Source: Stutzerimonas stutzeri
GTDB lineage: Bacteria > Pseudomonadota > Gammaproteobacteria > Pseudomonadales > Pseudomonadaceae
DNA: 64,000 bases
Direction of reading: 5' to 3'
Assembly (NCBI RefSeq): GCF_002890915.1
Contig: NZ_POUT01000012.1
Coordinates: 44,093-108,092, forward strand
In this document: piece by piece, positions 7,634 to 16,462 of the stretch
Layout: each line of letters starts with the position of its first letter
Numbering within the stretch: position 1 is the stretch's first letter
Notes under the pieces: model-generated
The model's input: the letters and a program-made list of their open reading frames with translations, nothing else
Database searches by the model: none
What the model was told of the DNA's origin: nothing
Translations under genes and position numbers: made by a program

Positions 7634-10519
7634 TTAGCTCCCCAGATGCAGCATGGTCGCGACCTTGCCGTCGGGCTCCGCCTCGGCCGTTCCGGTATCG
7701 AGCAAATAGATGCGCTCGGCATCGAGGCCGGCCTGCACCAGATGGTCCTTGATCGCCGCGGCGCGTTGCTGGCTGAGCCGGCGCAGCAACGCGGTATTGC
7801 CGGCCCAGGAGTCGACAACCGCCTGGCGCAGTCGCTGGGTACGCTCCTCGGGCTCGAGTTCCCGCCATTCGGCCGGAGGCTGTTGCTTGAGCCGGCTGCG
7901 ATAGATGCCTTCGAGCAAGGGGGCCTCGTCGTCCTCGTCGATCTGGATCTGGCTGGCGTCCGCCGGCACCTTGTCGCCGCGGCGCTGCAGGATGCGGTAC
8001 CAGGTCTCGCGATATTCCTGCTGCAGGCGCCGCTCGGCCAACAGCGGGCCGTCGGCTGCGCTGGCGCTCATGCCCTCGACCTCCAGCTGCAGCGCCGGGC
8101 GCTGTTGGAGGGCGGAGACCAGGGTGTCCAGGGCCTGGCGCGCTTCGCCGTCCAGCTCGCTGCTCGCCGGGGCGAAGCGTACCTGGCTGAGATCGACCTG
8201 GTCGCCGCCGACCAGCCCGGCGATGAACTTGAACGGTGCCTGTGCCGCGCGCAGGACCAGATTGCGCAGCGTCTGCCAGATGATCGGCATGACGCTGAAC
8301 TGTGGATCGTTGAGATTGCCCTGCACCGGCAGTTCGATGGAAATGGTGCCCTTGGTATCCTTCAACAGGGCCACCGCCAGGCGCACCGGCAGGTCCACCG
8401 CGTCGGGGCTGTCGACCTTCTCGCCGAGCTGCAGCTGTTCCACCACTACCTTGTTCTCGGCGTTCAGCTGGCCCTGCTGGATGCGGTAATGCAGGTCCAG
8501 GTCGAGGCGGCCCTTGCGGATGCGGTAGCCGGCGAATTTGCCGGAGTAGGGGGTGAGGGTGGTCAGTTCGACCTGGCGAAAACGGGTGGCGATGTCCAGG
8601 CTCTGCAGCGGATCGAAGGGGGTCAGGCTGCCCTTGATGCTTACCGGGGCGTACTGGTCCACCTTGCCGGCGATATCCACCGAGGCGGCCTTCTGCTCGC
8701 GGTTGTCCAGCGTGCCGATGCTGCCGTTGAGTGACTGGATGGCGGTGGCGAACGGCGGGCGCAGGCTGAAGTCGGCGAAGTTTGCCGAGCCGTCGGCAAT
8801 GGCGATGCCGCCGATGCGCAGCGCCAACGGTTGCGCCTGCGTTGCCGCGGGTTCTTCCGTCGGCTCGCCGCGGTCGACCATGAGGTCGTTGATGTTGGTG
8901 CTCAGGTCCGGGTTGATGATGAAGCGTGCGTAGGGCTGGTTCAGGTCGATGCGCTCGATTTCCAGGCGGCTGGGGTGCTGGTAGTCCAGGCCGCTCAGTT
9001 GCAGCCGCTGCCATTTGACGAAATCGCGGTTGTTGAGGGTATCCAGGGTGTGCAGCTGGGTTGCCTCGGCCTGGCCGCGGACGCTGAACGCCAGCGGTTC
9101 GGTGCCCTGCAGCTCGACGTCGAGTTCGCTCGAGAGCATGCCGCTACGCAGTTCGAGGCGGACCAGCGGGCTGATATAGGCCTGGGCGATCCGCAGGTCG
9201 ATGTCGCGGGTGGTGACGGCGAGCTTGCCGCTCATCGGGCTCAGTTGCAATTGTCCGGTAGCCTGGAGCGCCCCTTGCCTGCCCACGCCGCTTTCCAGCT
9301 TGAGTTTGAAAGGGCTGGTGCCCAGGCTGTCGAAGTCCGCCACGTCCAGGTTCAGCGGGCCCAGCTCCAGCGCCACTTCGTCCTGCGGCACCCGGTCGGC
9401 GAGGTGCACGTGGTAATCGCGCAGTTGCGCATCATGCAGGAACACCTGCCAGGGTTTGCCCGGCTCGTCTTGCTCGGCGGCTGGCGAGCCTTCGGTGGGG
9501 GCCTCCGGTGTGCTACCGGCGGTGGCGAACAGCTTCTGCCAATCCAGCTCACCATCGGCTTCGCGCGCGGCCCAGGTTTCGAGATTGCGGCTGCGCAGCG
9601 TGCCGATGCTGACCTGCTGTCCGAGCAGATCCACGCTGGTCTCACCCAGCACGAGCTGCTCCAGGCGAACCAGCGGGCGGCCCTGCGGACTGTCGACGGC
9701 CAGCGCTGCCAGCGTCAGCGTGGCGTTGTGCAGATCGAGTGCCAGCCCTTGGCTGAGGTCCAGCCGGTAGTCCGTGCTCAGGTCGAGGCTGCCGCCCTCC
9801 AGCACCAGCGGCGCGGCGTCGCGGATATAGGGGCGGAAATCCGTGAGGGCCAGCTTGCTGACCTTCAACCGGCCGTGGGAGGCCAGCGGCTGCAGGCTGA
9901 ACTGGCCCTGCCAGTCGATGCGGCCGCCGCCCGGGCCGCTGGCGGCGAGGCTCGCATCGGCGCTGTCGTCGGCCCGGGTGGTGAGGTTGTGCAGTTCGAA
10001 ATCCAACGCATCGTAGACCAGGTCGATCGGCTCGCTCGGGCGGCGGTCCTGGAAGTGCAGGTAGCCGCGGGCCAGTTGCAGGCGGTCGATACGCAGCGGG
10101 AACAGGCCGCTTTCTTGCGCGGGCTCCGGCTCTTCGGCTTCCGGTAGTTCGAACAGTCGGCCGAGGTTGAGCACGCCATCATCGGCGAAGCGCACTTCGC
10201 TGCGCGGCGCCGTCAGCTCGACGGCGGCCAGGTGCAGGGTGCGCTGCCACAGACTGTCCCACTGCAGGTTCAGATAGAGCTGTTCGAAGGCCAGTTGGCG
10301 ATCGTCGGCCTCGCCTATGTGCAGCTCGAACAGGTCCAGTTCGAGGCTGAAGGGGTTGAATTCGATGCGCTCCAGGCTCGCCGGCACGGTCGCGTAGGCG
10401 GCCAGCTGCTGGTTGGCGATGCGCTGCAGGGCACCGGGCAGGATCAGGAAGCCGAGCAGGCAATAGAAGATCAGCGCGAGCGCGACGCCGCTAAGCGCGC
10501 GCTTCATTCCGTTGGGCAT
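7634..10519 (-). CDS. DUF748 / AsmA-like inner-membrane-anchored protein with OmpA-like C-terminus
   Basis: The 961-residue product has one N-terminal membrane segment (about residues 10-32, ALIFYCLLGFLILPG) followed by a very long periplasmic region of repeating beta-rich AsmA-like segments (DUF748). Near the end is an OmpA-like stretch (LSQVRFAPASSEL, then QQRAAAIKDHLVQAGLDAERI) interrupted by an insert. AsmA-clan proteins such as YhdP and TamB are bridge-like and carry phospholipids between membranes; whether this one does is inference. ATG 10519 is chosen, with AAGGAA about 11 nt upstream; ATG 10507 is an alternative. Two DUF2845 genes follow almost without a gap. Confidence 0.85.
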   Translation of the reverse strand: MPNGMKRALSGVALALIFYCLLGFLILPGALQRIANQQLAAYATVPASLERIEFNPFSLELDLFELHIGEADDRQLAFEQLYLNLQWDSLWQRTLHLAAVELTAPRSEVRFADDGVLNLGRLFELPEAEEPEPAQESGLFPLRIDRLQLARGYLHFQDRRPSEPIDLVYDALDFELHNLTTRADDSADASLAASGPGGGRIDWQGQFSLQPLASHGRLKVSKLALTDFRPYIRDAAPLVLEGGSLDLSTDYRLDLSQGLALDLHNATLTLAALAVDSPQGRPLVRLEQLVLGETSVDLLGQQVSIGTLRSRNLETWAAREADGELDWQKLFATAGSTPEAPTEGSPAAEQDEPGKPWQVFLHDAQLRDYHVHLADRVPQDEVALELGPLNLDVADFDSLGTSPFKLKLESGVGRQGALQATGQLQLSPMSGKLAVTTRDIDLRIAQAYISPLVRLELRSGMLSSELDVELQGTEPLAFSVRGQAEATQLHTLDTLNNRDFVKWQRLQLSGLDYQHPSRLEIERIDLNQPYARFIINPDLSTNINDLMVDRGEPTEEPAATQAQPLALRIGGIAIADGSANFADFSLRPPFATAIQSLNGSIGTLDNREQKAASVDIAGKVDQYAPVSIKGSLTPFDPLQSLDIATRFRQVELTTLTPYSGKFAGYRIRKGRLDLDLHYRIQQGQLNAENKVVVEQLQLGEKVDSPDAVDLPVRLAVALLKDTKGTISIELPVQGNLNDPQFSVMPIIWQTLRNLVLRAAQAPFKFIAGLVGGDQVDLSQVRFAPASSELDGEARQALDTLVSALQQRPALQLEVEGMSASAADGPLLAERRLQQEYRETWYRILQRRGDKVPADASQIQIDEDDEAPLLEGIYRSRLKQQPPAEWRELEPEERTQRLRQAVVDSWAGNTALLRRLSQQRAAAIKDHLVQAGLDAERIYLLDTGTAEAEPDGKVATMLHLGS

Positions 10520-10643
10520 GACCGAACAGGTTCCTTGCGATGGATTGCCTTGGAGTATGGCATGCCGATGGGGTTCCTCGAATCCGTTGCCGTCGGCAAT
10601 GCGTTCGAGCCCGCAGAATTGGTCGCCGGCACTGAAGTGCGGG

Positions 10644-11549
10644 CTAGCGGGGCGGCAGGCCCATGCGCCGGCGGGCGCGGTGCACCGAACCATTACGCAC
10701 GGCCCAGCGCAGCAGCGGCGCGGTACACCGCACGCCGGTGCGGATCAACTGGCGCCGCTGTGCCGTCAGCGGCAGGCCGAACAGTTCGCTGGCCCAATCG
10801 GGCAGCAGCTCGACCCCGGCGTGCAGCATCAGCATGCCGAAGGGCCTGGCCAGGGCGCTGGGTGCGGGGGCCGCGCGCAGAATCCGGAGGATTTCCCGCG
10901 AGCGTTCGTCACAGCGCAGCTGCGGGCGGATGCGTTCCAGGTAGTCGTCCACCTGCGCGCGCGAGCGTGGCACGTCGCGGGCGCCGAGACGCTCGGCGAT
11001 CAGCGCGACTTCCGCGTAGTAGCGATCCTGCGCGTGGTCCGGCAGGGTCGGGTCGAGATAGCGCAGGTGCGACTTGAGGAAGCTGCTCACTTCGGCGACA
11101 TGCACCCAGGTCAGCAGGTCCGGATCGGATGCCGCGTAGGGCCTGCCGTCCGGCGCATGTCCGGTGACCTGCAGGTGAATCGCCCGGACCCGTTCGATCA
11201 GCCTCTCGGCATCGGCCCGGCTGCCGAAGGTGGTTGCGGAAATGAACTGCCCGGTGCGGCGCAGGCGGCCGAGCAGATCCTCGCGGAAGTTCGAGTGGTC
11301 CCATACGCCGGCCAGCGCCAGGGGATGCAGCGCCTGCAGCAGCAGCGCGGAGATGCCACCGACGAGCATCGAGGTGAAATCACCATGGACCCGCCAGCAC
11401 ACCGATTCGGGGCCGAACAGGCCGGGATCGCCCGGCGGGTTCTCGTAGTCGATGCCGCCGAGCGCGAGCCCGGTGAGGCTGAGGACCTGGGTTTCGATAC
11501 GGCGGCGGAGGAATTCCATGGCGCGTCTGGTCGATGAGTGGACGGCCAT
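10644..11549 (-). CDS. Oxygenase MpaB family protein (DUF2236)
   Basis: The 301-residue soluble protein contains the hallmark of the MpaB/DUF2236 family (RVHGDFTSMLVGG, then LLQALHPLALAGVWDHS), with conserved His residues that bind haem b in characterised relatives such as latex-clearing protein. The substrate is unknown. The start could be ATG 11549 or ATG 11519 (MEFLRRRIE); neither has a good ribosome-binding site. It lies alone between the DUF748 operon and pgi. Confidence 0.8.
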   Translation of the reverse strand: MAVHSSTRRAMEFLRRRIETQVLSLTGLALGGIDYENPPGDPGLFGPESVCWRVHGDFTSMLVGGISALLLQALHPLALAGVWDHSNFREDLLGRLRRTGQFISATTFGSRADAERLIERVRAIHLQVTGHAPDGRPYAASDPDLLTWVHVAEVSSFLKSHLRYLDPTLPDHAQDRYYAEVALIAERLGARDVPRSRAQVDDYLERIRPQLRCDERSREILRILRAAPAPSALARPFGMLMLHAGVELLPDWASELFGLPLTAQRRQLIRTGVRCTAPLLRWAVRNGSVHRARRRMGLPPR

Positions 11550-11657
11550 GCTAGCGCGTCGCGGGCGGGATGCGGGACTGGAGGGCGCAATGTAGGCGCC
11601 GGCTTGCCGGCGATCGCTGGCGCCGCCCGGCCATCGTGGCCGGGCGGGCAGGGGAGC

Positions 11658-13325
11658 TCAGCCGCGATGGCGGCCGCGGAAGAAGTCGATCAGGCCCTGG
11701 GTCGAGGCATCTTCGGCCGGCGGACTGTCGTAGCTGGTCAGACGGCCATAGACGCCCTTGCCGAGCTCCTTGCCCAGCTCCACGCCCCACTGGTCGAAGG
11801 AGTTGATGCCCCAGATCACGCCCTGCACGAAGACCTTGTGCTCGTACAGCGCGATCAAGGCGCCGAGGCGGCCGGGGCTGATGCTCTCGGTGACCAGGGT
11901 GTTGCTCGGACGGTTGCCGGGGATCACCTTGTGCGGCGCCAGGCGCTGGACTTCCGCTTCCGCCAGGCCCTTGGCGCGCAGCTCGGCCTCGGCCTCCTCG
12001 CGGGTCTTGCCGAGCATCAGTGCCTGGCTCTGCGACAGGCAGTTGGCGTACAGCCACTCCTGGTGGTCGGCGACCGGGTTGTGGCTGACCACCGGGACGA
12101 TGAAGTCCGCCGGGATCAGCGGCGTGCCCTGGTGCAGCAACTGGTGGTAGGCGTGCTGGCCGTTGCAGCCGACGCCGCCCCAGATCACCGGGCCGGTGCC
12201 GCAGGACACCGGTGTACCGTCCTGGCGCACGCTCTTGCCGTTGGATTCCATATCCATCTGCTGCAGGTGTTTGACGAAGTTGCGCAGGTAGTGGTCGTAG
12301 GGCAGGAAGGCGTAGCTCTGCGCGCCCCAGAAGTTGTGGTACCAGACGCCGAGCATCGCCAGCAGCACCGGCATGTTGGTTTCGAACGGCTCGTGGAGGA
12401 AATGCTGGTCCATGCTGTAGGCGCCGGACAGCAGGTCCTTGAAGTTGTGCATGCCGATCGCCAGGGCGATGGGCAGGCCGATGGCCGACCACAGCGAGTA
12501 GCGTCCGCCGACCCAGTCCCACATGGGGAAGATGTTCTTTTCGCGGATGCCGAAATCCAGCGCCGCCTGCTTGTTGCTGGTCACGGCGATGAAGTGGCGG
12601 TAGAGCTTCTCCTCGGTGCCGCCGCGGGCCAGGTACCAGGTGCGTGCGGCCTGGGCGTTCTTCAGTGTCTCGAGGGTGCCGAAGGATTTGCTGGAAACGA
12701 TGAACAGGGTGGTTTCGGCATTGAGGTTGGCGGTCACCTCGCGGAACTCGCTGCCGTCGATATTGGCCAGGTAGTGGCAGCGCACGCCGCACTGCTGGGT
12801 GAAGGGCAGCAGCGCCTCGGAGACCAGCTGCGGGCCGAGGAAGGAGCCGCCGATGCCGATGTTCACCACGTCGGTGATCGGCTTGTCGTTGTAGCCGCGC
12901 CACAGGTGGTTGTGGATGCGCCCGACGATGTCGGTCATCTGCGCCAGGGCGCCATGCACCTCGCGCATCAGGTTTTCGCCGTCGACGATCAGGTTGTCGC
13001 CCATCGGCCGGCGCAGCGCGGTATGCAGGGCCGGGCGGTTTTCCGAGGCATTGACCCGTTCGCCGTTGAACATGGCGTGGGCGGCCTGCTCGACGCCGGC
13101 TTCGCGGGCCAGGTTGACCAGCAGCGCACGGGTTTCGGGGGTGATCAGGTTTTTCGAGTAATCGAGGAACAGGCCGCAGCAAGAAACCGACAGCTCTTCG
13201 AAACGCGCGGGGTCGGCCTGGAAGGCCTCGCGCATGTTGAAGTTCTGCATGGCCAGGCGGTGTTCTTCCAGGGCCTTCCAGGATGGCAGGCCGGTGACAT
13301 CGAGGGGGTGCTGGTAGTAGCTCAT
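11658..13325 (-). CDS. pgi: Glucose-6-phosphate isomerase
   Basis: Pgi interconverts glucose-6-phosphate and fructose-6-phosphate; in pseudomonads using the Entner-Doudoroff route it works mainly in the gluconeogenic direction. The product is 555 residues from ATG 13325 (MSYYQHPLDVTGL), the normal length. Both signatures are visible: DWVGGRYSLWSAIGL (about residue 265) and FDQWGVELGKELG (about 510). An open frame continues 180 nt upstream of this start without family similarity. It is transcribed in the same direction as panD but separated by about 345 bp. Confidence 0.97.
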   Translation of the reverse strand: MSYYQHPLDVTGLPSWKALEEHRLAMQNFNMREAFQADPARFEELSVSCCGLFLDYSKNLITPETRALLVNLAREAGVEQAAHAMFNGERVNASENRPALHTALRRPMGDNLIVDGENLMREVHGALAQMTDIVGRIHNHLWRGYNDKPITDVVNIGIGGSFLGPQLVSEALLPFTQQCGVRCHYLANIDGSEFREVTANLNAETTLFIVSSKSFGTLETLKNAQAARTWYLARGGTEEKLYRHFIAVTSNKQAALDFGIREKNIFPMWDWVGGRYSLWSAIGLPIALAIGMHNFKDLLSGAYSMDQHFLHEPFETNMPVLLAMLGVWYHNFWGAQSYAFLPYDHYLRNFVKHLQQMDMESNGKSVRQDGTPVSCGTGPVIWGGVGCNGQHAYHQLLHQGTPLIPADFIVPVVSHNPVADHQEWLYANCLSQSQALMLGKTREEAEAELRAKGLAEAEVQRLAPHKVIPGNRPSNTLVTESISPGRLGALIALYEHKVFVQGVIWGINSFDQWGVELGKELGKGVYGRLTSYDSPPAEDASTQGLIDFFRGRHRG

Positions 13326-13614
13326 GGTGATGCGGCTTCCTTTGCTGGCGGGCCACTGAAAACTGCACGGTTGGCGGGCACCGGTGTGTGCGCTATGGCC
13401 GCGGCAGGATTCACTGACTCGCATGATCGTGCGGGCACGCCGGCACTCGTCCTGAATGCTGGGGATGCTGACCGAACCCGGCTTCCACCGAGCTGGCGAT
13501 GGCACATCCTATGCCATCACAGACTGCTCTGACAGGGGAACCCCCGCTGCGTTCCGAAGGACTCCAGGCGAATCGTCCCACCGCGCCGAGTAGTCCTGCG
13601 GGGCGTCGGGGCAC
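13326..13614. other. pgi-panD gap with no gene
   Basis: Apart from the panD terminator at its right end I see no gene, repeat or convincing promoter here. Short open frames on both strands lack ribosome-binding sites and family features. It should carry the pgi promoter and leader. Confidence 0.5.
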
Positions 13615-13647
13615 AAAAAAGCCCGAAGCGCGCTGGGTGCTTCGGGC
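13615..13647 (-). terminator. Intrinsic terminator after panD
   Basis: Read on the minus strand, GCCCGAAGC, a 9-nt loop, GCTTCGGGC, then six T. It lies 24 bp beyond the panD stop. Confidence 0.92.
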
Positions 13648-13670
13648 TTCGTGAGCGCCGTCGAGGGGCG

Positions 13671-14051
13671 TCAGGCGACCTGGACGGGAATCGCGTTGCT
13701 GGTGTGGCTGAGCTCGCCATCGGCGCCCATGTAGAGCACGTGCGGCTTGAAGCTGGCCAGCTCGGCCTCGCTGTAGTGGGCGTAGGCGCAGATGATCAGG
13801 CGATGACCGACGGCGGCCTTGTGCGCGGCGGCACCGTTGACGGAAATGATCTTCGAGCCTTCCTCGCCGCGAATGGCATAGGTGGTGAAGCGTTCGCCGT
13901 TGTCGACGTTGTAGATCTGGATCTGTTCGTACTCGCGGATGCCGGCCAGGTCCAGCCAGTCGCCGTCGATGGCGCAGGAGCCTTCATAGTCGAGCACCGA
14001 GTGGGTCACCTGGGCGCGGTGCAGTTTGGCCTTGAGCATGATGGCGTGCAT
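13671..14051 (-). CDS. panD: Aspartate 1-decarboxylase proenzyme
   Basis: PanD makes beta-alanine from aspartate for pantothenate synthesis. The 126-residue precursor contains the self-cleavage site Gly24-Ser25 (YEGSCAID), which generates the N-terminal pyruvoyl cofactor, as well as Lys9 and Tyr58-region residues of the active site and the NGAAAHK motif. It is followed by a terminator and preceded by panC (84 bp gap) and panB, so the beta-alanine and pantoate branches and the final condensation are encoded together. Confidence 0.97.
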   Translation of the reverse strand: MHAIMLKAKLHRAQVTHSVLDYEGSCAIDGDWLDLAGIREYEQIQIYNVDNGERFTTYAIRGEEGSKIISVNGAAAHKAAVGHRLIICAYAHYSEAELASFKPHVLYMGADGELSHTSNAIPVQVA

Positions 14052-14134
14052 GGCTGGGTCCTCCGGGGGCGCAAGCGGCGCAGAGTGTGCCTCAAGCCTC
14101 GAGTGCGATCAAGGCTGTGGACGGATGGGGTCGG

Positions 14135-14995
14135 TCAGGCGGATGTGCCGGTGTCGACCAGCAGATTGTCGATCAGCCGCGTCTTGCCGAGATAGGCGGC
14201 GACGAGGATGACCAGCTCGCGCGAGGTCGCGCTGACCGGTTGCAGGTCGCTGGCGTTGCGGATTTCCAGGTAGTCCGGACGCAGCCCGGCGGCCTGCAGC
14301 TGCTCCAGGCCCTCGGCGATCAGCGCGGAGTAATCGCGCCGGCCGCCGCGGATCGCCTCGTCCAGCTGGCGCAGCGTGCGATACAGCGCCGGCGCGGCGG
14401 CACGCTCGGCCTCGCCAAGGTAGCCATTGCGCGAGGACAGCGCCAGGCCGTCCTCGGCGCGCACGATGGGCTCGGAGATGATCTGTACCGGCATGTTCAG
14501 GTCGCGGACCATGGTGCGGATCACCGCCAGTTGCTGGAAATCCTTCTGGCCGAATACGGCCAGATCCGGCATGACCATGTTGAACAGCTTGGTGACCACC
14601 GTGGAGACGCCGTCGAAATGGCCCGGGCGGCTGCCGCCGCAGAGCCCTTCGGACACGCCCGGCACACGGACGAGAGTCTGCTGTGCCTGGCCGTGTGGGT
14701 ACATCTCCTCCACGCTGGGCGCGAACAGCAGGTGGCAGCCGGCTTCGAACAGCTTGTCCTGGTCCGCCGCGAGGGTGCGCGGGTAGCTGTCCAGGTCCTC
14801 GTTGGGGCCGAACTGCAGCGGGTTGACGAAGATGCTGGCGACCACGAAGTCGGCGCGCTGGCCGGCCTTCTTCACCAGCGCGATGTGGCCGGCGTGCAGG
14901 TTGCCCATGGTCGGCACGAAGCCGATCCGCTTGCCTTCGCTGCGCGCACGGGCTACTGCGGCGCGCAGGTCGGCAATGGTCTTGACGATGTTCAT
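14135..14995 (-). CDS. panC: Pantothenate synthetase (pantoate--beta-alanine ligase)
   Basis: PanC joins pantoate and beta-alanine with ATP to give pantothenate. The 286-residue product starts MNIVKTIADLRAAV and has the PTMGNLHAGH motif (HxGH class), FVNPLQFGPNED, GQKDFQQL and the KMSKS-like SSRNGYL. ATG 14995 overlaps the panB stop by 4 nt (ATGA), indicating translational coupling. The open frame reaches further upstream, but only inside panB and without similarity. Confidence 0.97.
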   Translation of the reverse strand: MNIVKTIADLRAAVARARSEGKRIGFVPTMGNLHAGHIALVKKAGQRADFVVASIFVNPLQFGPNEDLDSYPRTLAADQDKLFEAGCHLLFAPSVEEMYPHGQAQQTLVRVPGVSEGLCGGSRPGHFDGVSTVVTKLFNMVMPDLAVFGQKDFQQLAVIRTMVRDLNMPVQIISEPIVRAEDGLALSSRNGYLGEAERAAAPALYRTLRQLDEAIRGGRRDYSALIAEGLEQLQAAGLRPDYLEIRNASDLQPVSATSRELVILVAAYLGKTRLIDNLLVDTGTSA

Positions 14996-15792
14996 GCGGA
15001 AAAACCGTGTTCGGCTGCGGGAAATTCGGCGGCCTTGACCGCTTTTGCATAGGCGGCGATGGCGGAGGGAATGTCGCCGTGCTCGCGCATGAAGTTCTTG
15101 ACGAACTTCGGCACACGGCCGCTGAGCGACAGCCCGAGCATGTCGTGCAGCACCAGGACCTGGCCGTCGGTGCCGCTGCCGGCGCCGATGCCGATCACCG
15201 GGATGGCGACCGCCTGGGTGATGCGCGCGGCCAACTCGCTGGGCACGCATTCGAGCAGCAGCATGGCGGCGCCTGCCGCCTCCAGCGCCTGGGCGTCGGC
15301 GAGCATCTGCTGCGCCTGGGCCTCTTCGCGGCCCTGGACCTTGTAGCCGCCGAAGATGTTCACCGCTTGCGGCGTCAGCCCCATGTGCGCGCAGACCGGG
15401 ATGCCGCGCTCGGCCAGCAGCGTGATGGACTCGGCCAGCCAGGCCGCGCCTTCGAGCTTGATCATGTGCGCGCCGGCCTGCATCAGCAGCGCCGAGTTGT
15501 TCAGGGTCTGCTCGGTGGTGGCGTTGGCCATGAACGGCAGGTCGGCGACGATCATCGCCCCGCGGTTGCCGCGCTTGACGCTGGCGGTGTGGTAGACCAT
15601 GTCGGCGATGGTGACCGGCAGGGTGCTGTCGTGCCCTTGCAGGACCATGCCGAGCGAGTCGCCGATCAGCAGCATCTCGACGCCGGCGTCGCAGGCTGTC
15701 TTGGCGAAGGTGGCGTCATAGCAGGTGAGCATGACGATCTTCTCGCCCTTCTGCTTGAGCCCTTGCAGCGTGGTCAGGGTTACGTCTGGCAT
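14992..15792 (-). CDS. panB: 3-methyl-2-oxobutanoate hydroxymethyltransferase
   Basis: PanB transfers a hydroxymethyl group from methylene-tetrahydrofolate to ketoisovalerate, the first step of pantoate synthesis. The 266-residue product shows LTCYDATFAK, LLIGDSLGMVLQGHDSTL (metal-binding Asp), the catalytic-region LLLECVPS, and IGIGAGSGTDGQVLV. It lies 141 bp downstream of folK and is coupled to panC. Because the substrate ketoisovalerate comes from the ilvIHC pathway, the latter, encoded at the other end of this window, feeds it. Confidence 0.97.
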   Translation of the reverse strand: MPDVTLTTLQGLKQKGEKIVMLTCYDATFAKTACDAGVEMLLIGDSLGMVLQGHDSTLPVTIADMVYHTASVKRGNRGAMIVADLPFMANATTEQTLNNSALLMQAGAHMIKLEGAAWLAESITLLAERGIPVCAHMGLTPQAVNIFGGYKVQGREEAQAQQMLADAQALEAAGAAMLLLECVPSELAARITQAVAIPVIGIGAGSGTDGQVLVLHDMLGLSLSGRVPKFVKNFMREHGDIPSAIAAYAKAVKAAEFPAAEHGFSA

Positions 15793-15933
15793 GAATGCCG
15801 TCCTCTTCGAGCTTTCGCAGAGCGATCAGGATTGCCGGCCGACACCAGGATGGGGCGGCTCGCCCCAATACGATGCGTGCCGGCAGAGGGCGCTTATAGT
15901 CCGGTTGGTGGAAGGTGAAGTCAATCGCGAGTG

Positions 15934-16461
15934 TTACCTGCTCGTTACGTTCGTTACCGCTGGGGTGACAGCGGCCCCACTCAGGCGCTCGAGCCCGCTG
16001 AAGGGGCAGGCGGCGAGCAGTTCGGTGAGACTGCGGCCGTCGGCCAGGCGCAGCTCCGGCGGCGCGATCTCGGCCAGCGGATAGAGCACGAAGGCCCGCG
16101 CCTGCATGTGATAGTGCGGCACCTGCAGGCGTGGCTGGTCGATCAGCCGCTCGCCGAACAGCAGGATATCCAGATCGAGGGTGCGCGGGCCCCAGCGCTC
16201 GGCCTTGCGCTCGCGGCCCTGGGCCAGCTCGATGCGTTGCAGGGCATCGAGCAGCGCCAGCGGCGCGAGGTCCGTGTCCAGTGCGGCGACGGCATTGACG
16301 TAGCGCGGCTGGTCGGCGGGCCCGAGCGGGTCGCTGGCGTAGAGCGAGGAAACAGTGACCAGGCGGCTCTGCGGTAGCTCGGCCAGCGCCTGCAGGGCGC
16401 CGCGCAATTGCCGCTGCGGGTCGGCCAGGTTGCTGCCCAGGCCGATATAGACGCGTTCCAT
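15934..16461 (-). CDS. folK: 2-amino-4-hydroxy-6-hydroxymethyldihydropteridine pyrophosphokinase (HPPK)
   Basis: FolK pyrophosphorylates the pterin precursor of folate. The 175-residue product has the N-terminal YIGLGSNLADP, the SSLYASDPLGPADQPRYVNAV substrate loop and the HPPK signature WGPRTLDLDILLFG with the metal-binding Asp pair. It starts 1 nt after the pcnB stop, so both are on one transcript, as in other pseudomonads. Folate made through FolK supplies the one-carbon donor of PanB next door. Confidence 0.96.
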   Translation of the reverse strand: MERVYIGLGSNLADPQRQLRGALQALAELPQSRLVTVSSLYASDPLGPADQPRYVNAVAALDTDLAPLALLDALQRIELAQGRERKAERWGPRTLDLDILLFGERLIDQPRLQVPHYHMQARAFVLYPLAEIAPPELRLADGRSLTELLAACPFSGLERLSGAAVTPAVTNVTSR

Positions 16462-16462
16462 G

